8,590 nt of DNA from Sneathiella sp. (GTDB lineage Bacteria; Pseudomonadota; Alphaproteobacteria; Sneathiellales; Sneathiellaceae): contig NVRR01000125.1 of NCBI GenBank assembly GCA_002732675.1, positions 1 through 8,590 on the forward strand, read 5' to 3'. Positions 1 to 6,702 of this stretch are shown here, in pieces. The notes beneath the pieces are model-generated. The model was not told the DNA's origin. It made no database searches and saw nothing but the letters and a program-made list of their open reading frames with translations. Each line of letters opens with the position of its first letter. The stretch's first letter is position 1. Made by a program: the position numbers and the translations under genes.

Positions 1-230
1 CGCACTCGACGGAACCAGCCAACAAGTTCATCGCGATGATGGCTCGCCGCCGCCGCTCCGTCGTCGTCGCTCCATTCTGTGCGCATCGGCTCTGGCCATC
101 CGTGTGGGTCACGCAGTTTCTCTGGCAGGTCAGGGTTCTGTAACATGCGTTTGAAGATATAAGCCATCCGCTCATCCGGGCCAATCAGCGGCGGATAGTG
201 GGAAATTCCTAGTGTTAAGATCTCTGCCAA
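1..230 (-). CDS. LigB-type extradiol ring-cleavage dioxygenase, N-terminal part (partial)
   Basis: The reading frame runs off the left edge of the window, leaving 76 codons. The product begins MAEILTLGISHYPPL and continues with a Pro/Trp-rich stretch (DPHGWPEPMR) and an acidic WSDDDG segment. This pattern fits proteins annotated as class III (LigB superfamily) extradiol dioxygenases, which use non-heme Fe(II) to open dihydroxylated aromatic rings. His11 sits where LigB enzymes keep their first iron ligand; the other ligands would lie outside the window. The start is a TTG at 230, chosen because AAGGGA lies 7 nt upstream (238-243) and the family N-terminus begins there; the first ATG is 21 codons further in. 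It is the last visible gene of the leftward operon, 113 bp after the amidohydrolase. Ring cleavage is the step expected between the dioxygenase and the hydrolase encoded upstream. The family call is fairly secure; the substrate is unknown. Confidence 0.72.
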   Translation of the reverse strand, partial: MAEILTLGISHYPPLIGPDERMAYIFKRMLQNPDLPEKLRDPHGWPEPMRTEWSDDDGAAAASHHRDELVGWFRRV

Positions 231-237
231 TTTATTA

Positions 238-243
238 TCCCTT
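238..243 (-). promoter_or_regulatory. Ribosome binding site deciding a TTG start
   Basis: AAGGGA on the minus strand lies 7 nt before TTG at 230. It is the only good Shine-Dalgarno match near the beginning of the LigB-like frame and supports a non-ATG start for that gene. Confidence 0.55.
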
Positions 244-343
244 ACGTTTTGCAGATGTAATTTTTGTGGTGGTATCACCCGCTTTTTCCCTCATCCGCTA
301 AATTAGGCCGACAAGGTCTCCGCCGTCTGCTGCTTCATGAGGT

Positions 344-1363
344 TCAATCCGACACCTCAAGGCCGAGGAAGGTAATAGCGTTTTCTCGAATTAGGGCCCG
401 GCGGTCGGCAGGGTTTAGTGCTAATTCGTCAATCCGCCCAACTGGGTCTGGATCGTGTATTTGATAGGGGTAGTCGCTACCCAACAGCAAGCGATTGACG
501 CCGAAACGTTCGACAAGGAACGCTAATGTATCTTTGTCGTAGACGAGGGTGTCGTAATAGAGGCGACGTGCTGTATCGCGTGGGTTTTCATTCATGAGGT
601 CGCGGACCGAGGGAACAGTGCGCCACATATGGATCAACCGTGGCAATAGTAATCCGAATGCCCCGCCGCCATGGCTGAAGGCCAATCGAAGTTTTGGGTG
701 CCGAACGATCAACCCGCCGGTAAGCACAGATGAAGCTGCGAGAGCGACGTCGCAGGGAAACAATAGCGCTGCGCCAAGGGCCGCGGGACCGACGAGCCTC
801 TCGTGGCCGATTGGACGCAAGGCATGCACGAAGATCGAAGCCGACAAATCTTCTGCAGCGGCGAAGAACGAGGCTAGGCTTGGATCACCGATGGGCGTAC
901 CGTTCACATGGGTGCCAATCTCGACGCCGGCGAAGCCGCGCTTGCGCACAAGAGTTTCTAAAGTCTTGATCGCCAGGTCAACGTCTTGAAGTGGCACCAT
1001 GCCGAGGCCGACCATTCGATTCGGCTCTGCGGCAATCATTTCTGCGATGGCCCCGTTGACATGCTCTCCGAATATGGCGGCGTCCTCTGAAGGAAACCAA
1101 TAAGAAAGAAGCTCTGGCATTGGTGACAGCACCTGGCGATCGATGCCCGCTTCGTCCATTGCCTCAATACGCCGTGCGACGTTCCAACTCCGGTCATCAA
1201 TACTGCGGAAAACCTTGCCAGCGATCATTACATTGGCATGACACGGTTTCGTATGCTGCATTGACGGCCAAGCGACGTCGGGATGCCGCCCGACATAGCT
1301 TGGGAACTCGGCGGGAACAATGTGCGTATGTACATCGATTGCGCCGCATCGGGTATCATTCAT
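344..1363 (-). CDS. Amidohydrolase-family decarboxylase, ACMSD-like
   Basis: A 339-residue amidohydrolase_2 (TIM-barrel) protein. The metal and catalytic positions of 2-amino-3-carboxymuconate-6-semialdehyde decarboxylase (ACMSD) can all be placed: His12 and His14 in DVHTH, His180 in FVHALRP, His231 in SHGGG and Asp297 in GSDYP. These match the published Pseudomonas ACMSD residues His9, His11, His177, His228 and Asp294 with a constant offset of three. Arg53 and Arg242 fall near ACMSD's substrate-binding arginines. Family members mostly perform non-oxidative decarboxylation, or hydration and hydrolysis, of aromatic acids or ring-cleavage products. With a LigB-type dioxygenase downstream and a C-C hydrolase upstream, decarboxylation of a carboxylated ring-cleavage product is the likely role, which is inference. 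It is soluble, with no signal peptide. The ATG is preceded by AAGGA with suitable spacing. It lies 66 bp after the oxygenase alpha gene in the same operon. The family is secure; the exact substrate is not. Confidence 0.87.
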   Translation of the reverse strand: MNDTRCGAIDVHTHIVPAEFPSYVGRHPDVAWPSMQHTKPCHANVMIAGKVFRSIDDRSWNVARRIEAMDEAGIDRQVLSPMPELLSYWFPSEDAAIFGEHVNGAIAEMIAAEPNRMVGLGMVPLQDVDLAIKTLETLVRKRGFAGVEIGTHVNGTPIGDPSLASFFAAAEDLSASIFVHALRPIGHERLVGPAALGAALLFPCDVALAASSVLTGGLIVRHPKLRLAFSHGGGAFGLLLPRLIHMWRTVPSVRDLMNENPRDTARRLYYDTLVYDKDTLAFLVERFGVNRLLLGSDYPYQIHDPDPVGRIDELALNPADRRALIRENAITFLGLEVSD

Positions 1364-1429
1364 GAGATTGTCCTTTTCAAAGAATGATACCGGCTTTATT
1401 TTGCGATTGTTGCGTGGAGGCCTTCGTCA

Positions 1430-2854
1430 TCATTTGGCCTGTTGGCGGAATACTTCGGCATTTTTGTCTGTCGACTCAGTGTTACCACTGGCCGCCATCA
1501 TGTCACGCCAGCGGCGCCAGAACACACGCATTTGCTCTTCGTCAGTGTTTGTCGGCTCCTTCTTAAGCATGCCTCTAGAGATGTCATTCCACTCCATACC
1601 AATCTGATTTCGGTAGCCAGCTTGGCACATCTCTAGCATTTCCACATCGTCGGGTGACGCGAAGCCCGCTGGGCCAAGGAATTCCAAGAAGCTGCGCAGT
1701 CTGCGATCACGGGAAGATGCGCTTTCACCGATCGGCGCCAAAGCCCAGGCATTCACTTCCATTCGATCTGGTCGTGTTGGGTAGAAAGTACGGATGGTGA
1801 TCGCCATGATGTCGTTGATGACTAGGTTTGGAAAAATAATTGTGTTGCGGTCACCATTGATGACTAGTTCTGCGCGCCGCCGGCCAAGACGATCGATCAC
1901 ACTTTGTGCAATCTCAGCGACTTCCTGCTTGGCTTCTTCGCCCCAGCCGGGCACCCAGCGGGCGCAAGGCCGCCCCCATGGTGCAGATCCAATCGAAGAG
2001 ATCACGGCGTGGCCATTGCCAAGATCGCGCACACGATTGAAATCGTTGTCGTAGCCATTGTCATCGCCCTCGGGCAGTTTGTTGTTGCGATTTGCACCCG
2101 TAGAGCTGGCCATACGTTGCGCGTTTTCCGAAGCACCATCTCGTGATTGGATGTAATCAAGATAGGTGGCATGCGTGGTTGCGGCGTGATAGCCGTCGGC
2201 ACTGTTTTCCTGGAGCAGTTTCCAGTTTGCGTTGATCGAATATTCTTGGGTGCCGCCAACAATTTCCATACCCTCGGCGCTCTGCTCTGAGACCAAGTCG
2301 AGCACTGACTTAGCGTCAGCTAGATAGTCCGTTAATGGCATTGCGTTGGCATCAAAATTGATGAATACAAAACCACGATACTCGGAAACATTCGGAACTT
2401 CCACCAAGTCAAGCTGGCCGCTCTCGATGAGGCCTTCGGCAATCGAAGCTCTGTCCGGTACATCAATCAACTTACCCTCGTCAGAGTAGACCCAACCATG
2501 ATAGGGGCATTGGAATGAGCGGCGACGTCCTTGTTTTTCCCAACAAACCAGCGCACCGCGATGCGAGCAGGTATTGAATAGAACGCGCACCTTTCCAGTG
2601 CGGTCACGGTTGAAGATCAGCGGACGACCGCCGACGTCGCGCCGGATAAACGAACTTGGCTTTGGAATCTCGGATACGTGACCGATATAGAGCCAGCAAT
2701 GGTCGAAGATCACGCGCCGCTCGACCTCCAGGACGTCATCGTCGGTAAATACCCGGCGATGAACCTTGAAGGCGCCGCCTGATTTATCTTCTTGGATGGC
2801 TTCGCGTAACAAGTGATGTAATTCAGATTGGAGAAGAGAAGGCGCTCGTAACAT
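1430..2854 (-). CDS. Rieske ring-hydroxylating dioxygenase, large (alpha) subunit
   Basis: A 474-residue terminal oxygenase alpha subunit. The N-terminal Rieske [2Fe-2S] domain has ligands Cys96 and His98 (CSH) and Cys116 and His119 (CPYH). The C-terminal catalytic domain carries the motif starting NWKLLQENSADGYH, which gives the bridging Asp220 and the mononuclear-iron ligands His223 and His228. The third ligand is Asp402 or Asp403 in the SPDD segment. The enzyme would add both atoms of O2 to an aromatic ring, receiving electrons from the ferredoxin and reductase encoded at 4771-6526. Length is typical of alpha subunits. The ATG has GGAG 7 nt upstream. It sits 32 bp after the hydrolase stop and 66 bp before the amidohydrolase. 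Unusually, its presumed beta partner is not adjacent but lies about 4 kb away on the other strand. Family identity is very secure; the substrate cannot be assigned, although layout and chemistry resemble p-cumate-type pathways. Confidence 0.95.
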   Translation of the reverse strand: MLRAPSLLQSELHHLLREAIQEDKSGGAFKVHRRVFTDDDVLEVERRVIFDHCWLYIGHVSEIPKPSSFIRRDVGGRPLIFNRDRTGKVRVLFNTCSHRGALVCWEKQGRRRSFQCPYHGWVYSDEGKLIDVPDRASIAEGLIESGQLDLVEVPNVSEYRGFVFINFDANAMPLTDYLADAKSVLDLVSEQSAEGMEIVGGTQEYSINANWKLLQENSADGYHAATTHATYLDYIQSRDGASENAQRMASSTGANRNNKLPEGDDNGYDNDFNRVRDLGNGHAVISSIGSAPWGRPCARWVPGWGEEAKQEVAEIAQSVIDRLGRRRAELVINGDRNTIIFPNLVINDIMAITIRTFYPTRPDRMEVNAWALAPIGESASSRDRRLRSFLEFLGPAGFASPDDVEMLEMCQAGYRNQIGMEWNDISRGMLKKEPTNTDEEQMRVFWRRWRDMMAASGNTESTDKNAEVFRQQAK

Positions 2855-2886
2855 GTCGGTCTCCGATGCTTGTAATATTGATCAAC

Positions 2887-3726
2887 TTAGTTCTCAGATG
2901 TGAGAAACCGTGAAACAAGAACATTGAATTCGTCGGACTTCTCCCATTGTGCCCAATGGCCGCAATTGGGGAAAACGTGCAAGGAGGCATTAGGCATGGT
3001 TTTCAAGAAAATAAATGCCGAATCTAGTGGCACCACCCGGTCTTCACGGCCCCAGATAAGCAATGTCTTGTGTGTCAGCTCGTGGAGCGCTTCGCGCCAT
3101 ACTTCCTTACTTGGATGTCCCCGCCGACCCAGAGGAGGGTTCGCCAAAGTCTGCGGTAGTGTTGCAACCTTCATACGTTCTTCCAGGAGCGCGTCCGTGA
3201 TCTCTGACGGATCGAATACTAGAAGGTCAATGACTCGCCTCAGCTTTTCCATTGTGGGCCCTTCACCATCGTAAAACGTCAACATGCGTTTTAGACCTTC
3301 CGTTGGCATCGGGGTAAACATCGGAAGACCGCCGCCAGTGCCCATAAGGACAAGTCGATGAACGCGCGAGGGCGCCTTTACGGCGATTTTGAGTGATGTT
3401 CCGCCGCCAAGTGAATTTCCGATAAAGCTTGCCTGCTCGATCTTGAGTTCATCCATGAATTCAAGAACGGACTTCGAAATCACCTCGTACAAGCCTTCTT
3501 CACCAATAGTATTATCTGATTTTCCGTACCCTGGAAGGTCGATAACGTAGACCGTGAAATGCTCGGCCAAGGCTTCCATATTTCGTCGGTAGTTGCTTAT
3601 GCCCGTGGCTCCCGGGCCACCGCCGTGGATCATAATAACCGGATCGCCGGCACCAATCTTATAATAATGCAACCGTGCACCTGGTTTGCCCGTGAACCGG
3701 CTCTCTAAAGATTTGACGTCAACCAC
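2887..3726 (-). CDS. Meta-cleavage-product hydrolase (alpha/beta hydrolase, BphD/CmtE-like)
   Basis: An alpha/beta-fold hydrolase that closely follows the BphD/MhpC/CmtE group, which hydrolyses the C-C bond of vinylogous 1,5-diketones made by extradiol ring cleavage. Numbered from the GTG start (279 residues), the oxyanion loop HGGGPG is at 34-39, the nucleophile is Ser105 in GNSLGG, the acid is Asp229 in GREDRVVP, and the base is His257 in CGHWAQWE, a very characteristic group signature. The frame can be extended to a TTG at 3750, but GTG at 3726 has GGGAG 7 nt upstream, while the TTG has no such site, so the shorter form is preferred. It is the first gene of the leftward operon, and a palindromic operator lies about 70 bp upstream. 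It would act after LigB and the decarboxylase. The substrate is unknown; the family is secure. Confidence 0.92.
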   Translation of the reverse strand: MVDVKSLESRFTGKPGARLHYYKIGAGDPVIMIHGGGPGATGISNYRRNMEALAEHFTVYVIDLPGYGKSDNTIGEEGLYEVISKSVLEFMDELKIEQASFIGNSLGGGTSLKIAVKAPSRVHRLVLMGTGGGLPMFTPMPTEGLKRMLTFYDGEGPTMEKLRRVIDLLVFDPSEITDALLEERMKVATLPQTLANPPLGRRGHPSKEVWREALHELTHKTLLIWGREDRVVPLDSAFIFLKTMPNASLHVFPNCGHWAQWEKSDEFNVLVSRFLTSEN

Positions 3727-3733
3727 AAATACT

Positions 3734-3738
3734 CTCCC
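3734..3738 (-). promoter_or_regulatory. Ribosome binding site of the hydrolase
   Basis: GGGAG on the minus strand, 7 nt before GTG at 3726. It decides between that GTG and the upstream in-frame TTG at 3750, which has no comparable site. Confidence 0.55.
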
Positions 3739-3781
3739 GTTGTATCGCAAGTTAATTGCGTTTTGCTATTACAGATTTGGC

Positions 3782-3817
3782 ACAATAATATAATGGTCTG
3801 TCCATTGCAATAGTCTA
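3782..3817 (-). promoter_or_regulatory. Candidate promoter of the hydrolase-oxygenase-decarboxylase-LigB operon
   Basis: Two overlapping sigma70-like arrangements can be read on the minus strand. One is TAGACT (3812-3817) with TATATT (3787-3792) and a long 19-bp spacer. The other is TTGCAA (3805-3810) with TATTGT (3782-3787) and a 17-bp spacer. In both, the palindrome at 3792-3806 falls between or over the two hexamers, the classical place for a repressor. Neither match is strong, so which one is used is uncertain. Confidence 0.35.
3792..3806. promoter_or_regulatory. Candidate GntR/FadR operator A (hydrolase operon)
   Basis: AATGG-TCTGT-CCATT is a 15-bp inverted repeat with 5-bp arms. Its core, TGGTCTGTCCA, differs by one base from the perfect palindrome at 7402-7412 and fits the FadR-family pattern TGGTNNNACCA with one mismatch. 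It sits about 65 bp upstream of the hydrolase start, over the presumed promoter. The product of the neighbouring regulator gene (4013-4774) is the obvious candidate to bind it. Confidence 0.6.
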
Positions 3818-3887
3818 TTAATATACCAATATAAATAACACTAAAATTAATTAATTCGGTACAAATTTTTGCAGATTGATCTTTTAG

Positions 3888-3916
3888 CTGACAGGATTGG
3901 GAGCGCAGGTTAGAAT
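3888..3916 (+). promoter_or_regulatory. Sigma70-type promoter of the GntR regulator gene
   Basis: CTGACA (3888-3893) and TAGAAT (3911-3916) are separated by exactly 17 bp, and each hexamer matches consensus at five of six positions. Transcription would begin near 3922-3925, giving a leader of about 90 nt before the ATG at 4013. Operator B begins just downstream of the predicted start, which suggests autoregulation. Confidence 0.6.
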
Positions 3917-3925
3917 TAATTTGAG

Positions 3926-3938
3926 AGGTCTGGCCATT
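3926..3938. promoter_or_regulatory. Candidate GntR/FadR operator B (regulator autoregulation)
   Basis: Read on the minus strand this is AATGGCCAGACCT, two mismatches from the operator D sequence AATGGTCAGACCA. It lies at roughly +1 to +15 of the predicted regulator promoter, where binding would block transcription. It is the weakest of the four sites as a palindrome, but its position is telling. Confidence 0.48.
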
Positions 3939-4012
3939 CATCGGTTAGTCCATCGAAATAATAGGATATCGCTGAGAGGCCAATTCCTGAACCACCATAG
4001 GGAAGCTAAAGT

Positions 4013-4774
4013 ATGATTGAAGAACGAACACTTGATTTCGGCCCGATCCAGCCGAAACGGATCTTCGAGGAGATCTGTGACCGTGTTCGTGGCCAGATCG
4101 CCAACGGGAAGTTATGCCCTGGTGACAAGCTACCTTCCGAACGTGATCTGGCTGAACAGTTTAAAGTAAGCCGCACTGCAGTGCGTGAAGCATTGCGTAG
4201 TTTGGAGAACTCCGGTCTGATACAGTTGCGAAAAGGCGCCAAGGGAGGTGCCTTTATCATTGAAGGTAATCAGACTTTAACGCGTTCTCTGGAAGACATG
4301 ATCAGCATTGGCCGTATTACGCTTGCGGACCTTACGGAAGCCCGTGTTCTGATCCAGGAAGTGATTGTTCGGTTGGTCTGCGAGCGCGCTACGGAGGAAG
4401 ATTTTCTTGCCCTGGAACGTGATCTCGACACTGTGGAGCAATTGACGCGCGAGGGCAGGTTGCACGAAAAGGTCTCTTATAGCATTAACTTCTATAAGGT
4501 TCTGGCGGAGATTACCAAAAACCAGGTAATCATTATCTTGATCGATTCACTAACCCAAATCTTAAGGCGCATGATCCGCCTTTTCGAGCTGGACGTCGCA
4601 TTAGATCTAGTGCGAACCAGACGGGCCTTCATGCGCCACCTGCGGGCACACGATGCTGACAGTGCGATAAAGGAAATGACCGTTCATCTTAACGTTCTGC
4701 ACGACCATCTCGAGCAGGCGCAGCGTAAAGCGATGCTGAGAGCGGCTGCCCTGCCGGAGATGTGGGGGCGTTAG
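4013..4774 (+). CDS. GntR-family (FadR subfamily) transcriptional regulator
   Basis: A 253-residue regulator. The N-terminal winged helix-turn-helix (about 14-83) has the GntR signature LPSERDLAEQFKVSRTAVREAL, given here in outline only, followed by the glycine-rich wing (KGAKGGAF). An all-helical FCD-type effector domain spans about 95-240. Arg44, Arg54 and Arg58 have the spacing of FadR Arg35, Arg45 and Arg49, which contact the TGGTNNNACCA operator. In the FCD domain, the usual D-x-x-x-H metal motif reads S157-I-N-F-Y161, and the later middle histidine is also not evident, although His225 remains. Metal binding is therefore doubtful. FCD regulators usually respond to organic acids and often repress catabolic genes. 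The ATG has AGGGAAG 7 nt upstream. The gene is divergent from the hydrolase operon and convergent with the reductase. Related operator-like words in four nearby promoter regions mark it as the likely local regulator; whether it represses or activates is inferred. Confidence 0.93.
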   Translation: MIEERTLDFGPIQPKRIFEEICDRVRGQIANGKLCPGDKLPSERDLAEQFKVSRTAVREALRSLENSGLIQLRKGAKGGAFIIEGNQTLTRSLEDMISIGRITLADLTEARVLIQEVIVRLVCERATEEDFLALERDLDTVEQLTREGRLHEKVSYSINFYKVLAEITKNQVIIILIDSLTQILRRMIRLFELDVALDLVRTRRAFMRHLRAHDADSAIKEMTVHLNVLHDHLEQAQRKAMLRAAALPEMWGR

Positions 4775-6012
4775 CCCGAACGTAACAATGTTGCGAGCGC
4801 GATTTCCGGGTCTGCCAAGCTAGAAAGATTGACGTTGACCTTCCGCTCAATAAGTCGTTTTGTGATTGCAAGTTCTCGTCCGGCGCCAATACCAACTGCA
4901 TAGCACAGACCCTTGGGGCCAAAGTGAAATTCAATCATCCGGCCCTGCCCTAATTCGCGTAAGGCGACAGGCCCGTCACTACCCTCCGCCCAGCCGATGC
5001 CTTGCAGCTTGAGCTCATATTGGTCTGACCAAAATGACGGCACTGTTTCGTATGCTGCCTCTCCTCCGCCCGCGTTAATCCCGGCGATCTCGCCCTGGTC
5101 GAGAGCATGGCGCCAGTTTTCCAATATGACCGGGGCTTTGGACCATGATGTTCGAAATTTCACCACATCGCCAGCAGCGTAGATATTTGGATCACTGGTC
5201 CGGCATTGAGCATCGACTAGAATTCCGCCATCCACAGCCAGGCCAGCGGCTTTGGCAAGCTCGCTATTTGGCCAAATGCCGATACCAACGACTACTAGAT
5301 CCACCGAGATTGACGGGCCATCATCTATATGAATCTCGATCGCGCCGTCCGTAAAATTCGCTTCGGTTACAGTAGTCTGCCATTTGAAGCGAGCTCCAGC
5401 CTGTTCGTGGCGAGCGGTGACGCGGCGTGCCATTTCCTCGGAACCAAATCTCGGAATTGCTGTTGCACCGGCCTCGAAAACCGTTACCTCTGCCCCGGCG
5501 AGCGTTGCGGCCGCGACGACCTCAAGGCCAATTAGTCCGGCACCGATAATAGCGACCTGTTTGCCGGCTATGCCGTCAAAACTTTTACGCAAGGCTCGTG
5601 CGTCAGCTGCATTGCGTAGATAGAATACGTTCGGCGTTGATGGAGGCAATTCCGCGAGTATACGGGGAGTTCCTCCGGTTGTAAGCACGAGAGTGTCATA
5701 GTGCAAACGCTTGCCGTCGTTAAGATTAACCGCTTGTGCAGCTCTATCAATTGCGATGGCATGCGAATCTGTACGCAAATCAATTCCGGCTAACATATCG
5801 GCGGGAACAATTGGGTAGGCGGAAGGGTCAATACCTTTTGTAGGTACTTCTTTCGATAAGGGTGGCTTCTCGTATGGTAGGGCGGTTTCAGTCGCCAACA
5901 AAATTACGTCGTTGTCCGGGCTAATACGCCGGGCTGCGATTGATGCTGAAACACCAGCTGGTCCGGCGCCAATGATGATTATCCGACGTTTAGTCATGGT
6001 AAGAACCGACAT
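4771..6012 (-). CDS. FAD/NAD(P)-dependent ferredoxin reductase of the dioxygenase
   Basis: A 413-residue (from ATG 6012) flavoprotein of the BphA4/CmtAa type, which moves electrons from NAD(P)H through FAD to the Rieske ferredoxin. The FAD-binding Rossmann motif GAGPAG is at about 15-20, the NAD(P)H-binding motif GAGLIG at about 157-162, and the second FAD motif YAAGD at about 278-282. The WSDQ motif at about 328-331 is typical of this class, as is the C-terminal reductase domain. Possible starts are ATG 6012, ATG 5997 (giving MTKRRIIIIGAG, closest to relatives) and TTG 6024. ATG 6012 is preferred because it overlaps the stop of a small upstream ORF as TGATG, suggesting coupled translation; none of the three has a good ribosome site of its own. 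The stop overlaps that of the convergent regulator. Length is normal for the family and function is secure; only the start is uncertain. Confidence 0.92.
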   Translation of the reverse strand: MSVLTMTKRRIIIIGAGPAGVSASIAARRISPDNDVILLATETALPYEKPPLSKEVPTKGIDPSAYPIVPADMLAGIDLRTDSHAIAIDRAAQAVNLNDGKRLHYDTLVLTTGGTPRILAELPPSTPNVFYLRNAADARALRKSFDGIAGKQVAIIGAGLIGLEVVAAATLAGAEVTVFEAGATAIPRFGSEEMARRVTARHEQAGARFKWQTTVTEANFTDGAIEIHIDDGPSISVDLVVVGIGIWPNSELAKAAGLAVDGGILVDAQCRTSDPNIYAAGDVVKFRTSWSKAPVILENWRHALDQGEIAGINAGGGEAAYETVPSFWSDQYELKLQGIGWAEGSDGPVALRELGQGRMIEFHFGPKGLCYAVGIGAGRELAITKRLIERKVNVNLSSLADPEIALATLLRSG

Positions 6013-6155
6013 CAGCGCTGCCAACGCAATTCATCGGTCGCGATCGAGTTATGCATAGTCAGCTCCCTTTTAGGCGGTACTGCAAAATGAATTTCAAATG
6101 TTTCATATAAGTGAGTTTTTAATTCACTCAGCGGGACTTTTGGGCCTTTCTGCAT
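6012..6155 (-). CDS. Possible small ORF (47 aa) between ferredoxin and reductase
   Basis: A 47-codon frame beginning MQKGPKVPLS and ending DELRWQR. Its ATG overlaps the ferredoxin stop as TGATG, and its own stop overlaps the best reductase ATG in the same way. AAAAGGAA lies just upstream of its start. A strong AAAGGGAG (6063-6070) precedes an internal ATG at 6056, so a 14-residue peptide (MHNSIATDELRWQR) could be made instead. No family is recognised, there is no signal peptide or membrane segment, and codon use is not clearly gene-like. It may be a real small protein, a coupling or leader peptide that delivers ribosomes to the reductase, or chance. The double TGATG arrangement is the main evidence. 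Confidence 0.38.
   Translation of the reverse strand: MQKGPKVPLSELKTHLYETFEIHFAVPPKRELTMHNSIATDELRWQR
6063..6070 (-). promoter_or_regulatory. Strong ribosome binding site upstream of the reductase
   Basis: AAAGGGAG on the minus strand lies 6 nt before ATG at 6056. That ATG opens a 14-codon frame ending in TGATG at the reductase ATG (6012), not the reductase frame itself. It is the best ribosome site in the ferredoxin-reductase gap and suggests coupled initiation of the reductase. Confidence 0.5.
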
Positions 6156-6526
6156 CACAGTTCCTTTTCCTTTACTAGCGAAGGTATCGTTGTTGGCGCA
6201 TCAATTCGAACAAGAATTTGCCCGTCATTGAGAGATACCGGGTAAGTAGCGAGATTGACGACACAAGGAAATGTCAAAGCCTTGCCCGTTGTTACGTCGA
6301 ATGTCCCCATGTGAAATGGGCATTCGATGGACTTTCCTTCGACGATACCTTCACAAAGCGATGCATTGCCGTGGGTGCAGCGATCAGCGGTGGCATAGTA
6401 GGCGTCGTTAACCCGGAAAATGGCGATCGCGTCACCACCTTCAATATCTACGCGTGTGCCAAAAGTATCGTCTACTTCGTCGGTCGTGCAGGCAGCTATC
6501 CACCGTCCTTCACTTAGATTCTCCAT
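6155..6526 (-). CDS. Rieske-type [2Fe-2S] ferredoxin of the dioxygenase
   Basis: A 123-residue soluble ferredoxin consisting of a single Rieske domain. Cluster ligands are Cys50 and His52 (CTH) and Cys69 and His72 (CPFH). The 16-residue gap between the two motifs and the following GTFDVTTGKAL segment are typical of BphA3/CmtAd-type ferredoxins. It carries electrons from the reductase encoded downstream to the oxygenase alpha subunit. The C-terminal tail after about residue 110 (IPSLVKEKEL) makes it slightly longer than the usual 105-110 residues. The ATG at 6526 has AAGGGA 8 nt upstream. It is the first gene of the leftward ferredoxin-reductase unit, and operator C lies about 70 bp upstream. 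Identity is secure. Confidence 0.94.
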   Translation of the reverse strand: MENLSEGRWIAACTTDEVDDTFGTRVDIEGGDAIAIFRVNDAYYATADRCTHGNASLCEGIVEGKSIECPFHMGTFDVTTGKALTFPCVVNLATYPVSLNDGQILVRIDAPTTIPSLVKEKEL

Positions 6527-6595
6527 GGATATGTTCCCTTAATCTTTTTCTTCCTCTAAAAGTCACTGAGGCCGCTTATGCAGACAGAAACTTAA

Positions 6596-6606
6596 TGGTC
6601 AGCCCA
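6596..6606. promoter_or_regulatory. Candidate GntR/FadR operator C (ferredoxin-reductase operon)
   Basis: TGGTCAGCCCA, flanked as AATGGTCAGCCCAAT, matches the other three sites with one break in the dyad at the same pair as operators A and B. It lies 70 bp upstream of the ferredoxin ATG. A weak minus-strand promoter-like pair, TTGCCA (6631-6636) and GATAAG (6610-6615) with a short 15-bp spacer, precedes it, so the site would sit near the transcription start. Confidence 0.55.
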
Positions 6607-6702
6607 ATGCTTATCAGGACAGCAAGAAATTGGCAATATGACTCCGTTAATATGTTGAATCTAAGCAAATAACTACCAAAAAACAATGGAATATCCTGAA
6701 GT

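Noticed and set aside
268..281. Short hairpin GGTG-GTAT-CACC followed by a T-rich run, considered as a terminator
   Set aside because: The stem is only four to five pairs, and the T-run lies on the plus strand, where no gene ends nearby; genes on both sides read leftward.
594..989. 131-codon plus-strand frame opposite the amidohydrolase
   Set aside because: It lies wholly antisense to a gene with complete catalytic motifs, shows no recognisable domain, and is best explained as a shadow frame.
3748..3750. TTG at 3750 as the start of the hydrolase
   Set aside because: It lacks an upstream ribosome site, whereas GTG at 3726 has GGGAG at ideal spacing and gives a normal family length.
3705..3941. 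78-codon minus-strand frame across the hydrolase promoter region
   Set aside because: It covers the AT-rich intergenic region and its operators, has low-complexity composition and overlaps the hydrolase start out of frame.
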